Shown here piece after piece: positions 1 through 9,537 of a stretch of DNA of 64,000 bases (its first letter is position 1; every line of letters begins with the position of its first letter). The translations under genes and the position numbers were made by a program. The notes beneath the pieces are model-generated. The model searched no databases. It saw nothing but the letters and a program-made list of their open reading frames with translations, and was not told the DNA's origin. The stretch is taken from assembly GCF_001715295.1 (NCBI RefSeq), contig NZ_MDKB01000002.1:1634313-1698312 (forward strand), given 5' to 3'. Origin of the DNA: Streptomyces griseus. Its GTDB lineage: Bacteria > Actinomycetota > Actinomycetes > Streptomycetales > Streptomycetaceae.

Positions 1-630
1 TACGAGCACTACGTGAAGGCCCGCGCCGAACTGCGCGCCTCGGCGGCCGGGGCGTCGGAGGAAGCTCCGGGGACGGCCGAGGGTGAAGCGGAGCGCACGG
101 GCGCCGGGACGGTGGCCGTGATCACCGCGCTGGCCCCCGTGCTCGCCGGAACGGCGGCCCTCATATTCCTGCTGTTCGGCTACCTCCTGAAGGCCGTGAG
201 CCCCTCCCTGGCCTTCGCCGCCACGATGGTCACCGCCGGATGGGTCTTCGCGTCGGTCGCCGCCGCGGCCATACTGATGGCCGCGATAGGGCTCCTCGTC
301 ACCGCATTGCGCAACGGCGCCACGGCACTGCCGGCGGTCGACGAGGGGGGCGAACTGCCCGAGGAGGTCGCGCGCGCCCGGGAGGCCTGGCGCCACGCCC
401 TGCTGGAACGCGGCATCCTGCCCTTCCTGCGGGACTCCCTGGCCGATCCGACGGCGGGACCCGCCGCCCGGATCCCGCACCCGTCCCCCGACCGCATCCC
501 GAAGATCGGCTACAGCCGGCCCGCCTTCTCCGGCCCGCAGGACGGCCCGTCCGCCGGGCCGCGGCCCACTTTCACCAGCCCCGATTTCACCAGTCCCGAC
601 TTCGGTGGCCCCGAACACCGGCCTGAGTGA
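1..630 (+). CDS. Membrane protein, 5' end cut by window
   Basis: The reading frame is open from the first base, so the true start lies upstream; the first visible Met is at position 13 with in-frame Tyr-Glu-His-Tyr-Val codons before it, or the visible GTG could be the start. The protein has an Ala/Glu-rich soluble N-terminal stretch, two hydrophobic segments (roughly residues 35-60 and 65-100 counted from position 13), then a soluble tail rich in Pro, Gly and Ser that ends with two repeats of TSPDF. I do not recognise a catalytic motif. Two hydrophobic spans with an acidic linker and a disordered tail would fit a small actinobacterial membrane protein of the holin-like or DUF type, but that is only an impression. 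It ends at a TGA just before a strong hairpin at 742-794, which probably terminates it. Confidence 0.75.
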   Translation, partial: YEHYVKARAELRASAAGASEEAPGTAEGEAERTGAGTVAVITALAPVLAGTAALIFLLFGYLLKAVSPSLAFAATMVTAGWVFASVAAAAILMAAIGLLVTALRNGATALPAVDEGGELPEEVARAREAWRHALLERGILPFLRDSLADPTAGPAARIPHPSPDRIPKIGYSRPAFSGPQDGPSAGPRPTFTSPDFTSPDFGGPEHRPE

Positions 631-741
631 ATACGGCCCGGCGTCCACGATGCCACCTCCCGTACTCACGGTGCGGCCCGTCGCGTACGGGTGGCGGCCC
701 GCCGCACGACGTATCCGTCCCAGCACCTCGCCCCCTGCTCC

Positions 742-794
742 CGGCACGGCAGAGGCCGGGACGGCTCACTGCCGTCCCGGCCTCTGCCGTGCCG
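742..794. terminator. Bidirectional terminator hairpin
   Basis: A perfect 24-bp inverted repeat (742-765 and 771-794) with a 5-nt loop TCACT lies between two convergent genes, the membrane gene ending at 630 (+) and the DUF805 gene ending at 819 (-). There is no T-run, as is common for Streptomyces terminators. The position and symmetry suggest it serves both genes. Confidence 0.85.
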
Positions 795-818
795 CGAAGC
801 CCCTGCCGGGGCACGCCA

Positions 819-1175
819 TCAGACTCCCTGGGGAGCCAGCTTCGGGTCGGCGCCGTACTCGTTCGGCCCGCGCACACCCTCGAGGCACATGAAGACGAGC
901 AGGATGATGCCGCCCACCAGAGGGACGAACGCGATCAGGAACCACCAGCCGGAGCGGCCGGTGTCGTGCAGCCGGCGGAAGACGACGGCCAGCGTCGGGA
1001 CCAGCACCGCGGCCAGGTAGACGAAGTACGGGATCTGGGTGTCGATGGCCGCGCCTATCGCCACCAGCACCAGGGCAACGATGAAGTTGAAGAGTACGAA
1101 CATCCAGTACTCCTTGCGGCGCGCACGCCCGCTGAAGCCCGCGTAGTTCTTGAGTACGTCCAGGTACCAGTTCAC
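819..1175 (-). CDS. DUF805 family membrane protein
   Basis: A 118-residue integral membrane protein. It begins VNWYLDVLKNYAGFSGRARR, the usual opening of the DUF805 family, and carries the family motif RRLHDTGRSGWW at about residues 67-78, between hydrophobic segments at about 25-42, 50-65 and 78-95. The GTG at 1175 is chosen because a GGGAGG Shine-Dalgarno sequence sits about 8 nt upstream and the family signature starts there; the frame stays open further upstream but without family-like sequence. DUF805 proteins are of unknown function and sit in the cytoplasmic membrane. The gene is transcribed in the same direction as thiC but is separated from it by a strong hairpin, so it is probably its own unit. 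Confidence 0.88.
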   Translation of the reverse strand: MNWYLDVLKNYAGFSGRARRKEYWMFVLFNFIVALVLVAIGAAIDTQIPYFVYLAAVLVPTLAVVFRRLHDTGRSGWWFLIAFVPLVGGIILLVFMCLEGVRGPNEYGADPKLAPQGV

Positions 1176-1371
1176 TGTGCATCCCTCCCCGGGCGCCCCC
1201 CGTCGGGGCGCACACATTTCGGCCAAGCACAGCGGAACATAAAGCACAGATAAGTGCGCGTCAACAGCCTTCGAGCTGCTGCGAGAACGTACATCTACCT
1301 GCTGCAATACCGTGTCCATACCGTCGCCGAACTGCCGCCGAAGGGCTCGCCGGAGAGCACTTCCCGGCCGA

Positions 1372-1401
1372 GACCGGACGCGACCGGACGCGACCGGACG
1401 C
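1372..1401. repeat. Three tandem copies of a 10-bp unit
   Basis: The decamer GACCGGACGC occurs three times head to tail (1372-1381, 1382-1391, 1392-1401), about 200 bp upstream of the DUF805 start and just past the thiC terminator. It could be operator iterons or a slipped-strand microrepeat; nothing in the sequence decides between these. Confidence 0.8.
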
Positions 1402-1438
1402 CCGTCACCGATCCGGCGGGACAGCCGGGAGGAAACGG

Positions 1439-1482
1439 CGGCGGCGCTGCCCGGGGCCGGGTGGCCCCGGGCAGCGCCGCCG
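1439..1482 (-). terminator. thiC terminator hairpin
   Basis: A perfect 20-bp inverted repeat (1439-1458 and 1463-1482) with a 4-nt GGGT loop lies about 65 bp beyond the thiC stop codon. It separates thiC from the DUF805 gene, which is on the same strand. Confidence 0.85.
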
Positions 1483-1547
1483 GAGGGGAACACGACCACC
1501 GGTCGAACACCGTTCGATGTCCCCCCGGTTGGGCAGTGCGTCCCGGC

Positions 1548-3452
<1,905 letters not shown>

Positions 3453-3529
3453 GCAAAGGTGTCTCCACGCTAGCCTCCCTCCTGGCGTGCTGGCCAGAGG
3501 GCCTCCTTCGTTCTTGGGATGATCGCAGG

Positions 3530-4885
3530 GTGACCTCCCCCGGAAACTCCCCCGAATCCCCCGGCCACCCGGCAGGCAGCACGCACTCCCCTGCGCACGG
3601 CCACACGCACAGCCACGGCCCCGCGGCACCCGTGTCCAAGCACCTGCGTAAGGTCATCGCCGCGGTCCTGATCCCGTTCGCCACGGCCGTCCTGGTCGGT
3701 CTCGTCGCGTTCTGGCCCGGCGGTGCCCCCGCGCACGAGCGCACGGGCGTCGGCTTCGACCGGCAGACCCAGGACGGCAAAGTGGTACGGGTCGACAAGG
3801 TCGACTGCGCGGACGTGAACGCCGCCCAGGTGCCCCCGACCGGGGACACGTCCACGCCTTCGGGCCGCGAGGCGGTCGCCGAACAGTCGGGGCTGTGCAA
3901 GAAGGCCACGGTCGAGGTCACGAGCGGCAAGGACAAGGGCCGCACGTTCGTCGAGGTCGTCCAGCCCGACGCTCCCCGGCAACTGCGCGAAGGCCAGGGG
4001 GTGGTCGTGGCGTACGCTCCCGACGCCCCCCACGACCTGCAGTACTCGGTGACGGACGTCGACCGTACGTTCCCGATGACCCTGCTGGCCGGTATTTTCG
4101 CGCTCGCGGTGGTCGTCGTGGGAAGACTGCGTGGGCTGATGGCCCTGATCGCGCTGGCGATCTCGTTCGCCGTGCTGACGCTGTTCATCCTGCCGGCAAT
4201 CCTGCAGGGCTCGAACCCGCTGGTCGTCGCGGTGATCGGGGCCAGCGCGATCATGCTGATCGCCCTCTACACCTGCCACGGTCTGACGGCTCGCACCTCC
4301 GTGGCCGTCATCGGCACGCTCATCTCGCTGCTGCTGATCGGACTGCTGGGCTCCCTCTTCATCGGCTGGGCGAGCCTGACCGGCAACACCGATGACAACA
4401 CGGGTCTCATCCACGGGCTGTACCCGGAGATCGACATGAGTGGACTTCTGCTGGCCGGCGTGATCATCGGCTCGCTGGGTGTGCTCGACGACGTGACGGT
4501 GACCCAGACCTCGGCGGTCTGGGAACTGCGCCAGGCGGACCCGACCATGGGCGTACGGCAGCTGTACCGCGCGGGCATCAGGATCGGGCGCGACCACATC
4601 GCGTCGGTCGTCAACACGCTCGTCCTGGCCTACGCGGGCGCGGCGCTGCCCCTCCTCCTGCTCTTCTCCATCGCACAGAGCAGCGTGGGGACGGTCGCCA
4701 ACAGCGAACTGGTCGCCGAGGAGATCGTCCGGACCCTCGTCGGATCGATCGGCCTGGTCGCCTCGGTGCCGGTGACGACGGTGCTCGCGGCGCTGGTGGT
4801 CTCCGCGGACCGCACGGGGCTCGGCGCGGGAGCCGGAGCTCCTGCACCCGTACGGACCGGGAAGGGTCGGCGCCGTAGGGCCTGA
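3530..4885 (+). CDS. YibE/F family membrane protein
   Basis: A 451-residue polytopic membrane protein of the YibE/F family. From the GTG at 3530 it has a His-rich cytoplasmic N-terminus (HGHTHSHG at residues 23-30), a first membrane span around residues 42-62, an extracytoplasmic domain to about residue 180, then about six or seven spans with the family signature GVLDDVTVTQTSAVWEL in the C-terminal half. The frame stays open upstream to 3449, but that would run into the divergent thiC riboswitch, so the GTG beside the divergent promoter gap is preferred. The function of the family is not established; the His cluster suggests metal binding, which is my inference. It is divergent from thiC and has no partner in an operon. 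Confidence 0.88.
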   Translation: MTSPGNSPESPGHPAGSTHSPAHGHTHSHGPAAPVSKHLRKVIAAVLIPFATAVLVGLVAFWPGGAPAHERTGVGFDRQTQDGKVVRVDKVDCADVNAAQVPPTGDTSTPSGREAVAEQSGLCKKATVEVTSGKDKGRTFVEVVQPDAPRQLREGQGVVVAYAPDAPHDLQYSVTDVDRTFPMTLLAGIFALAVVVVGRLRGLMALIALAISFAVLTLFILPAILQGSNPLVVAVIGASAIMLIALYTCHGLTARTSVAVIGTLISLLLIGLLGSLFIGWASLTGNTDDNTGLIHGLYPEIDMSGLLLAGVIIGSLGVLDDVTVTQTSAVWELRQADPTMGVRQLYRAGIRIGRDHIASVVNTLVLAYAGAALPLLLLFSIAQSSVGTVANSELVAEEIVRTLVGSIGLVASVPVTTVLAALVVSADRTGLGAGAGAPAPVRTGKGRRRRA

Positions 4886-4957
4886 CCGGAAGCACCGGGC
4901 CACCGCTCCGTGTCCTCGTGCTCCGCTGTCGTGCGGCGTCCAGGCGTCCTTCCCTGG

Positions 4958-5395
4958 TCAGCCGGCGTTCTGCTCCTTGGCGAGAATGCGGCCCAGCGCC
5001 TCCTCCAGATTTCCGTCGAAGTCACCCAGCGTGTGCTCCTGACCCAATGGCACCAGCTTGTCCGTACGGTCGAGAAACGCCACAAGAGGTGCGGTGCCGG
5101 CCCGGAAGAGAGCGCGGTCCGCACCCACCTGAAGACGGATATGTACGTCCGACAGCCCCTCCGGCTCGGTGGGAGCGATGTGCACATCGCCGTCACCGCT
5201 GGGGCTGTTGAGGCCGTCGAGCAACAGCTCGCGGCCGAACGCCCAGGTGACGGGGGCGTCGCCGGGCAGGTGGAAGGTCATCCGGATCGCGTACGGATCA
5301 CCCACCTCGTACCGGAGCTCCACCGGAATACGGAATGAAAGTTCCTCGGAGACGAGGAAGCTCATCATGACCTCTGCTTGAACCGACTCGCGCAT
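4958..5395 (-). CDS. ssgA: Sporulation and cell division protein SsgA
   Basis: A 145-residue SsgA-like protein (SALP family), found only in sporulating actinomycetes. The sequence includes SALP landmarks: LRYEVGDPYAIRMTFHLPGD, WAFGRELLLDGL, GDVHI, and the C-terminal FLDRTDKLVPLG. The close match to SsgA as I remember it, together with the neighbouring ssgR, identifies it as SsgA itself rather than another SALP. The ATG at 5395 is chosen because the N-terminal MRESVQAEVMMSFLVSEELS aligns with the full-length start of SsgB; an internal Met at residue 10 or 11 would give 135-136 residues. SsgA localises future septum sites in aerial hyphae and affects germination. The gene lies 101 bp downstream of ssgR on the same strand, and in S. 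coelicolor SsgR activates it directly. Confidence 0.95.
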   Translation of the reverse strand: MRESVQAEVMMSFLVSEELSFRIPVELRYEVGDPYAIRMTFHLPGDAPVTWAFGRELLLDGLNSPSGDGDVHIAPTEPEGLSDVHIRLQVGADRALFRAGTAPLVAFLDRTDKLVPLGQEHTLGDFDGNLEEALGRILAKEQNAG

Positions 5396-5496
5396 CGTTC
5401 AACCCCGCAGTAGATGAATCTGGCCAGGAATGATCCCCCATGGCCCTATTGACGCCATCGTGGTGCACGCGATAGCGGATCACAAGGAGTGATTTT

Positions 5497-6267
5497 TCAG
5501 ATACTGATAGAGAACACGAACGAGCGCAAGAGAGTGGTTACTTCGCAGCGTAGTTGTTCGATCGCAGCGAGCAACCGTTCTTCTTGTTCCAGAGGGAGAG
5601 AAACAGCCATCGCCGCCACGGCCGACCCGACGGTGATCGGAATCGCGGCACAGACCGTCCCCAGGGCATATTCCTGCCGCTCGACGACAGGCTCCGTCCG
5701 GTTCATGACCCTCAGCCGGTCGAGGAACTCCCGTCGGTCCCGTACGGAGTAGCGCGTGAGCTGCCGGACCGGGTGCCGGTCCAGATGGTCCTCGAGCGCC
5801 CGCTCGTCGAGCTGCCCCAGCAGACACTGGCCGAGGGCGTGGGCGTGGCCGGTCTCCGGGAACGCGGCCCACTCGCGCACGGCGGGGAACGCCGGGGTGT
5901 CGGCCACCGCGACCAGCTCGATCTCGCCGTCGCGGTACAGGGCGCAGTACACGGGGGCCCGAAGGGCGTCCGCCCATCGTGCGAGCGATTCGACGATCAC
6001 GCCCGGCCGCGGGGTGGCCGGTCCCGCTCCGAGACGCTCAGCGGCGGCACCGAACAGGAAGACGCCGTTCTCCCTGCGCAGATAGCCCTCGTACGTCAGC
6101 GTGCGCAGGAGGTGGTAGGCGGTGGGCAGGGGCAACCCCGCCTCACGCGCGAGCTGCTTCGCCGGCGCCCCGTCCCGATGGGCGCCCACAGCCTCCAGCA
6201 GCCTCAACGCCCGCTGAACCGAGCCGATCAACGTCGGGACAGCGGTGGTACTCGATGCCGCGGTCAC
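5497..6267 (-). CDS. ssgR: IclR-family activator SsgR
   Basis: A 256-residue IclR-type regulator. The N-terminal winged helix-turn-helix spans about residues 12-70 (ALRLLEAVGAHRDGAPAKQLAREAG... through LRTLTYEGYLRRENGVF), followed by an IclR effector-binding domain containing YSVRDRREFLDRLR. The GTG at 6267 begins VTAASSTTAVPTLIGSVQRA and has a G-rich sequence upstream. Its place immediately upstream of ssgA identifies it as SsgR, which in S. coelicolor activates ssgA during sporulation. An 18-bp near-palindrome at 6470-6487 lies about 200 bp upstream of its start. Confidence 0.93.
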   Translation of the reverse strand: MTAASSTTAVPTLIGSVQRALRLLEAVGAHRDGAPAKQLAREAGLPLPTAYHLLRTLTYEGYLRRENGVFLFGAAAERLGAGPATPRPGVIVESLARWADALRAPVYCALYRDGEIELVAVADTPAFPAVREWAAFPETGHAHALGQCLLGQLDERALEDHLDRHPVRQLTRYSVRDRREFLDRLRVMNRTEPVVERQEYALGTVCAAIPITVGSAVAAMAVSLPLEQEERLLAAIEQLRCEVTTLLRSFVFSISI

Positions 6268-6469
6268 AGGTCACCCCCGGACATGGTGACGGGCGCTCAG
6301 CCCTCCCGCGGGGGCCGCCCCCACGGGCCCGCCGCGAGCCTGGGTCCGGGAGACCGGACGGTCGCACAAACCACTGAGCAGGATGGTGACGGTCTGTCAT
6401 ATCCCAGCCGCGGCAGCGTTGTGCAACTGTATCGGCACGCTCCGCAACCGTCGGAGTTTTGCCGCGTAC

Positions 6470-6487
6470 TTAGCTCAGCTGGGCTAA
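6470..6487. promoter_or_regulatory. 18-bp near-palindrome upstream of ssgR
   Basis: TTAGCTCAGCTGGGCTAA is palindromic apart from one mismatched pair. It stands out as an operator-like sequence in the 298-bp gap (6268-6565) between ssgR and the small membrane gene, where I see no other gene. Which protein would bind it is unknown. Confidence 0.4.
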
Positions 6488-6565
6488 TCACCGGGCCGAC
6501 CGTCCCGTGAGCCGCACCGTCCGGCCGGCCCGCCCCAGCCCCTCGGACGCCGGCCGGCGCCCGCC

Positions 6566-6781
6566 CTACCAGTCGCTGCGTGAGGAGGACGCCATGAACT
6601 TGCGTACGACGAAGATCAGACCGCCGACCAGGACGACGAAGACGAGCGCCTTGAACAGCAGGCCGATGACGAAGCCGACCACGCTGGCGATCAGACCTCC
6701 GAACACGACGATCGCGATGAGAGGCACCGCGACCCACTTCACCCACCAGGGCATCCCCGCGAACAGCTCCCGCATCGTCAT
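6566..6781 (-). CDS. Small membrane protein, DUF5326-like
   Basis: A 71-residue protein made mainly of two hydrophobic helices (about residues 12-35 and 38-62) with a basic, Ser-rich tail RKFMASSSRSDW. It resembles the small Streptomyces family DUF5326, whose function is unknown. Two in-frame ATGs compete: 6781 (GAGG 8 nt upstream) and 6775, giving MRELFAGMPWW (AAGGA 8 nt upstream); 6775 is equally plausible. It lies downstream of the cupin gene on the same strand with 120 bp between them. Confidence 0.75.
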   Translation of the reverse strand: MTMRELFAGMPWWVKWVAVPLIAIVVFGGLIASVVGFVIGLLFKALVFVVLVGGLIFVVRKFMASSSRSDW

Positions 6782-6830
6782 CGTCCTTACCTCGTATCCG
6801 TGAGTTCCTGCTCCGATGCTAGAGGCGCGG

Positions 6831-6859
6831 AAGGGCCTCCCGGGGGGCCCGGAGCCCTT
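6831..6859 (-). terminator. Possible terminator of the cupin gene
   Basis: An imperfect inverted repeat with outer arms AAGGGC (6831-6836) and GCCCTT (6854-6859) and a GC-rich interior lies about 40 bp beyond the cupin stop codon. The inner pairing is irregular, so the call is tentative. Confidence 0.4.
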
Positions 6860-6901
6860 GAAGTCCCCTGAACGATCCCCTAGGGAGACCCGGGGAACGG
6901 C

Positions 6902-7219
6902 TCAACTCTCCGGCGGAGAGAAGACGACCATCACCCTGAGGTCCTCGGTGATGTGGTGGAACTTGTGGGCGGTCCCCGCGGGTACGTACACGACGCTTCC
7001 TCTGCCCACCTGGGTGGTCTCCGACCCGACGGTGATCGAGGCGCGGCCGCTGACGACGAGGTAGACCTCGTCCTGCTTGTGCGGCTGCTGGGGGTCGAGC
7101 TCACCGGCGTCCAGCGCATAGAGCCCGACGGACATGTTGCGCTCCCGGACGAACTGCAGATAAGCGCCTTCGTTGGCCGCGCGTTCCGCTTCCAGCTCGT
7201 CCAGTCTGAATGCCTTCAT
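6902..7219 (-). CDS. Small cupin-domain protein
   Basis: A 105-residue single-domain cupin. Cupin motif 1 is visible as PHKQDEVYLVVSGRASITV (about residues 46-64) and motif 2 as PAGTAHKFHHI (about residues 80-90), so the metal-binding His and Glu residues are present. The ATG at 7219 is the family start; longer forms of the frame run across the divergent gene and are not credible. Small cupins act as isomerases, epimerases, dioxygenases or ligand sensors, and nothing here narrows that down. It is divergent from the holin-like gene at 7296, with a 76-bp gap containing overlapping inverted repeats. Confidence 0.88.
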   Translation of the reverse strand: MKAFRLDELEAERAANEGAYLQFVRERNMSVGLYALDAGELDPQQPHKQDEVYLVVSGRASITVGSETTQVGRGSVVYVPAGTAHKFHHITEDLRVMVVFSPPES

Positions 7220-7270
7220 CGTCCGTCCGCCCCTCGCGCCGTTCTCGTCCGTCGGCCGGTGCCGACCACC

Positions 7271-7295
7271 GATCGTGTCTGCCACGATCAGACAC
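7271..7295. promoter_or_regulatory. Two overlapping inverted repeats before the holin-like gene
   Basis: GATCGTG (7271-7277) pairs with CACGATC (7283-7289), and GTGTCTG (7275-7281) pairs with CAGACAC (7289-7295). The two possible hairpins exclude each other, and the second ends directly before the ATG at 7296. They may be an operator for the divergent pair or a leader structure. Confidence 0.4.
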
Positions 7296-7673
7296 ATGAA
7301 GAATTTCGTAGTCAAGACGATCGCCAACGCGGGTGCGCTGGCCGTAGCCATCTGGCTGCTCCAGGACATCACGCTGACCGGTGACGACACCGGCCGCAAG
7401 ATACTCACGCTGCTCGTGGTGGCGCTGCTGTTCGGCCTGGTCAACTTCGTGGTCAAGCCCGTGGTGAAGCTGCTCACGCTCCCCTTGTTCATCCTGACAC
7501 TCGGGCTGATCACCCTGGTCGTCAATGCCCTGATGCTGATGCTGACCTCATGGCTGGCCGGCGTCTTCGACCTGGACTTCCATGTGGACGGTTTCTGGAC
7601 CGCGGTGCTGGGCGGGCTGATCATCTCGGTCGTGTCCTGGGCCCTCAACGTGGTGCTCCCCGACGAGGACTGA
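7296..7673 (+). CDS. Phage holin family IV-type membrane protein
   Basis: A 125-residue protein with four hydrophobic segments. The order of segments and the motif FGLVNFVVKPVVKLLTLPLF (about residues 46-65) are typical of the family named mycobacterial four-TM phage holin, superfamily IV. Members occur widely on bacterial chromosomes without any prophage, and no phage genes are visible nearby, so a lytic role should not be assumed. The ATG at 7296 is the family start. The gene precedes the PLP-enzyme gene by 63 bp on the same strand. Confidence 0.88.
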   Translation: MKNFVVKTIANAGALAVAIWLLQDITLTGDDTGRKILTLLVVALLFGLVNFVVKPVVKLLTLPLFILTLGLITLVVNALMLMLTSWLAGVFDLDFHVDGFWTAVLGGLIISVVSWALNVVLPDED

Positions 7674-7736
7674 TACATCCCCTCCTGACACAGTGCGGAG
7701 CGGACCGGAGAACACCAGGGAGAAGAGGAAACCACG

Positions 7737-8861
7737 ATGAGTACCACGGGCGACGGAACACGGGCCGTACGGGCGGGGCTGCCCGAACCGGAGCAGTACG
7801 GGCCCACGCTGCCCGGCCCGGTCTTCGCCGCACATTTCCATCTGTCCGGCGAACCCGTGGGCCCGTACACCTACGGCCGTGAGACCAACCCGACGTGGAC
7901 CCACCTGGAACGGGCCATCGGTGAGCTGGAGGCACCGGGGGAGCAGGTCGAGACGACGGTCTTCGCCTCCGGGATGGCGGCCGTCTCGGGGGTGCTGTTG
8001 TCCCAGGTACGCGCCGGCGACATCGTGGTCCTGCCCGCCGACGGCTACCAGGCACTTCCCCTGGTCCGGGAACAGCTGGAGGCGTACGGCGTCGAGGTAC
8101 GCACCGCGCCGACCGGTGGGGACGCCCAGCTGGCGGCCATCGACGGCGCGAGACTGCTGTGGATCGAGACCCCGTCCAACCCCGGGCTCGACGTCTGTGA
8201 CGTGCGCAGACTCGTCGCCGCCGCACATGCGGCCGGTGCGCTTGTCGCCGTCGACAACACGCTTGCCACCCCTCTCGGCCAGCGCCCTCTGGAGCTGGGC
8301 GCGGACTTCTCGGTGGCCAGTGACACCAAGGGGACGACCGGTCACGGTGACATCCTGCTCGGCCATGTGACCTGCCGGGACCCGCAGCTCGCGGCCGGCG
8401 TACGGCGCTGGCGCAAGGTGGTCGGCGCGATTCCCGGACCCATGGAGGCCTGGCTCGCTCACCGCTCCCTGTCCACGCTCCAGCTGCGGATCGACCGGCA
8501 GTGCACCACCGCGCTCGCGCTCGCGGAGGCTCTTTCGCAGCGCGCCGAGGTGACGGGGCTTCGCTATCCGGGTCTGCTGGGCGACCCCTCGCATCGGATC
8601 GCCGTGCGACAGATGCGGCGCTTCGGTTCCGTGGTCTCCTTCGTGCTGGCGGACAAGGAGACCGCCGAGCGCTTCCTGGCGGGGCTTCGGCTGGTCGACG
8701 ACGCGACGAGCTTCGGCGGCGTGCGCTCCACGGCCGAGCGCCGGGCCAGGTGGGGAGGCGACGCCGTACCGGAAGGCTTCGTCCGGTTCTCGGTCGGCGC
8801 CGAGGACCCGGCCGACCTGCTGGCGGACGTGGCACGCGCATTGGACGAAGCGGTGCGCTGA
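7737..8861 (+). CDS. PLP-dependent Cys/Met metabolism enzyme, cystathionine gamma-lyase-like
   Basis: A 374-residue fold-type I PLP enzyme of the Cys/Met metabolism family. Visible features are YTYGRETNPTWTHLERAIGELE near residues 44-65, the substrate and cofactor region FASGMAAVSGVLL, ETPSNPGLDVCD, the Asp of VDNTLATPLGQRPLELGAD, and SDTKGTTGHGD where Lys198 is the expected PLP Schiff-base residue. Enzymes of this family cleave or form C-S bonds of cystathionine; gamma-lyase rather than gamma-synthase is a guess from annotation habit in Streptomyces. The ATG at 7737 follows a GA-rich ribosome binding site. The stop codon lies inside a short direct duplication (8843-8886), followed by a terminator. 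Confidence 0.88.
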   Translation: MSTTGDGTRAVRAGLPEPEQYGPTLPGPVFAAHFHLSGEPVGPYTYGRETNPTWTHLERAIGELEAPGEQVETTVFASGMAAVSGVLLSQVRAGDIVVLPADGYQALPLVREQLEAYGVEVRTAPTGGDAQLAAIDGARLLWIETPSNPGLDVCDVRRLVAAAHAAGALVAVDNTLATPLGQRPLELGADFSVASDTKGTTGHGDILLGHVTCRDPQLAAGVRRWRKVVGAIPGPMEAWLAHRSLSTLQLRIDRQCTTALALAEALSQRAEVTGLRYPGLLGDPSHRIAVRQMRRFGSVVSFVLADKETAERFLAGLRLVDDATSFGGVRSTAERRARWGGDAVPEGFVRFSVGAEDPADLLADVARALDEAVR

Positions 8862-8886
8862 ACATCCGGACGAAGCGGTGCGCTGA
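8843..8886. repeat. 25-bp-spaced direct repeat spanning a stop codon
   Basis: The 19-mer GGACGAAGCGGTGCGCTGA occurs at 8843-8861, where it encodes the last residues and stop of the gamma-lyase-like gene, and again at 8868-8886. It looks like a small tandem duplication of the gene's 3' end. Confidence 0.9.
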
Positions 8887-8911
8887 TCGGCGCCACCGGG
8901 CGGCGCCGATC
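8885..8911 (+). terminator. Terminator of the gamma-lyase-like gene
   Basis: A perfect 10-bp stem (8885-8894 and 8902-8911, arms GATCGGCGCC and GGCGCCGATC) with a 7-nt loop begins 24 bp after the stop codon. Confidence 0.7.
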
Positions 8912-9537
8912 GGCGGGCGGCCCGGGACGGGCGTCGATCAGGCCGGCCCTGCAGACGGGTGGTCCGCTTCCCCCCGCGATGCGGACCTCACCGGTTCTCG
9001 GTGTACACGACCTATCGGCAAAGGTAGTTGCCGATCCGTCACCGTCCCCTTGCATGAACGACTGCCATTTGCCGGCATCTCCGTGGTGGGGGGGTGCGCG
9101 GGCGACGCGAAGGTGGCAGGTGCACCCACGGGCCTGGCGCTGCTGCGGACGTTCGCCACGGCGTACGCCCCTTCCCGAGGGCAGCCGCCACGGCTCGGCC
9201 CTCCCGGTCGGCCGTCACCTCGCAGGTCCGCGCACAGAGCGACACCCGGACGCCCGCTCGTCCCCCACACGGCCCCTGGAGTGCGCGGTGGTGCACGTCG
9301 GCCTCGCCACCCTTCCCCGCACCTCTGCCACACGCGTCGGAGCGTGATGCGCTCATGGACCGGCTCGGCTCTCGAGGGTGCCCCTGCTACGGGCGTACCT
9401 TTTCTTGTCGTGGGAGGGCCGGCACACCCTTCCCGCACCGTGCGCGGGCGCGCGAGTGACCGGCGCGTGCCGCCGTCGCCTGGTGGCCGTCGGCCCGGAT
9501 GCGTTTCAAGCCGGGTTTCCTGGGCCACTCTCTTGCC
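8912..9537. other. 626-bp gap without a credible gene
   Basis: Several frames stay open here on both strands, but their products are Arg/Pro-rich, lack family-like sequence and have no good ribosome binding site, as expected for non-coding DNA of this GC content. I see no tRNA, riboswitch motif or repeat. It must hold the promoter of the Nudix gene at 9538. Confidence 0.5.

Noticed and set aside
6471..6482. TAGCTCAGCTGG, which resembles a tRNA D arm
   Set aside because: No matching anticodon and T arms follow within 80 bp; the sequence is better explained as part of a near-palindrome.
7296..7673. Reading the holin-family protein as evidence of a phage or lysis module
   Set aside because: This four-span family is common on actinobacterial chromosomes as an ordinary membrane protein, and no lysin or phage genes are near.
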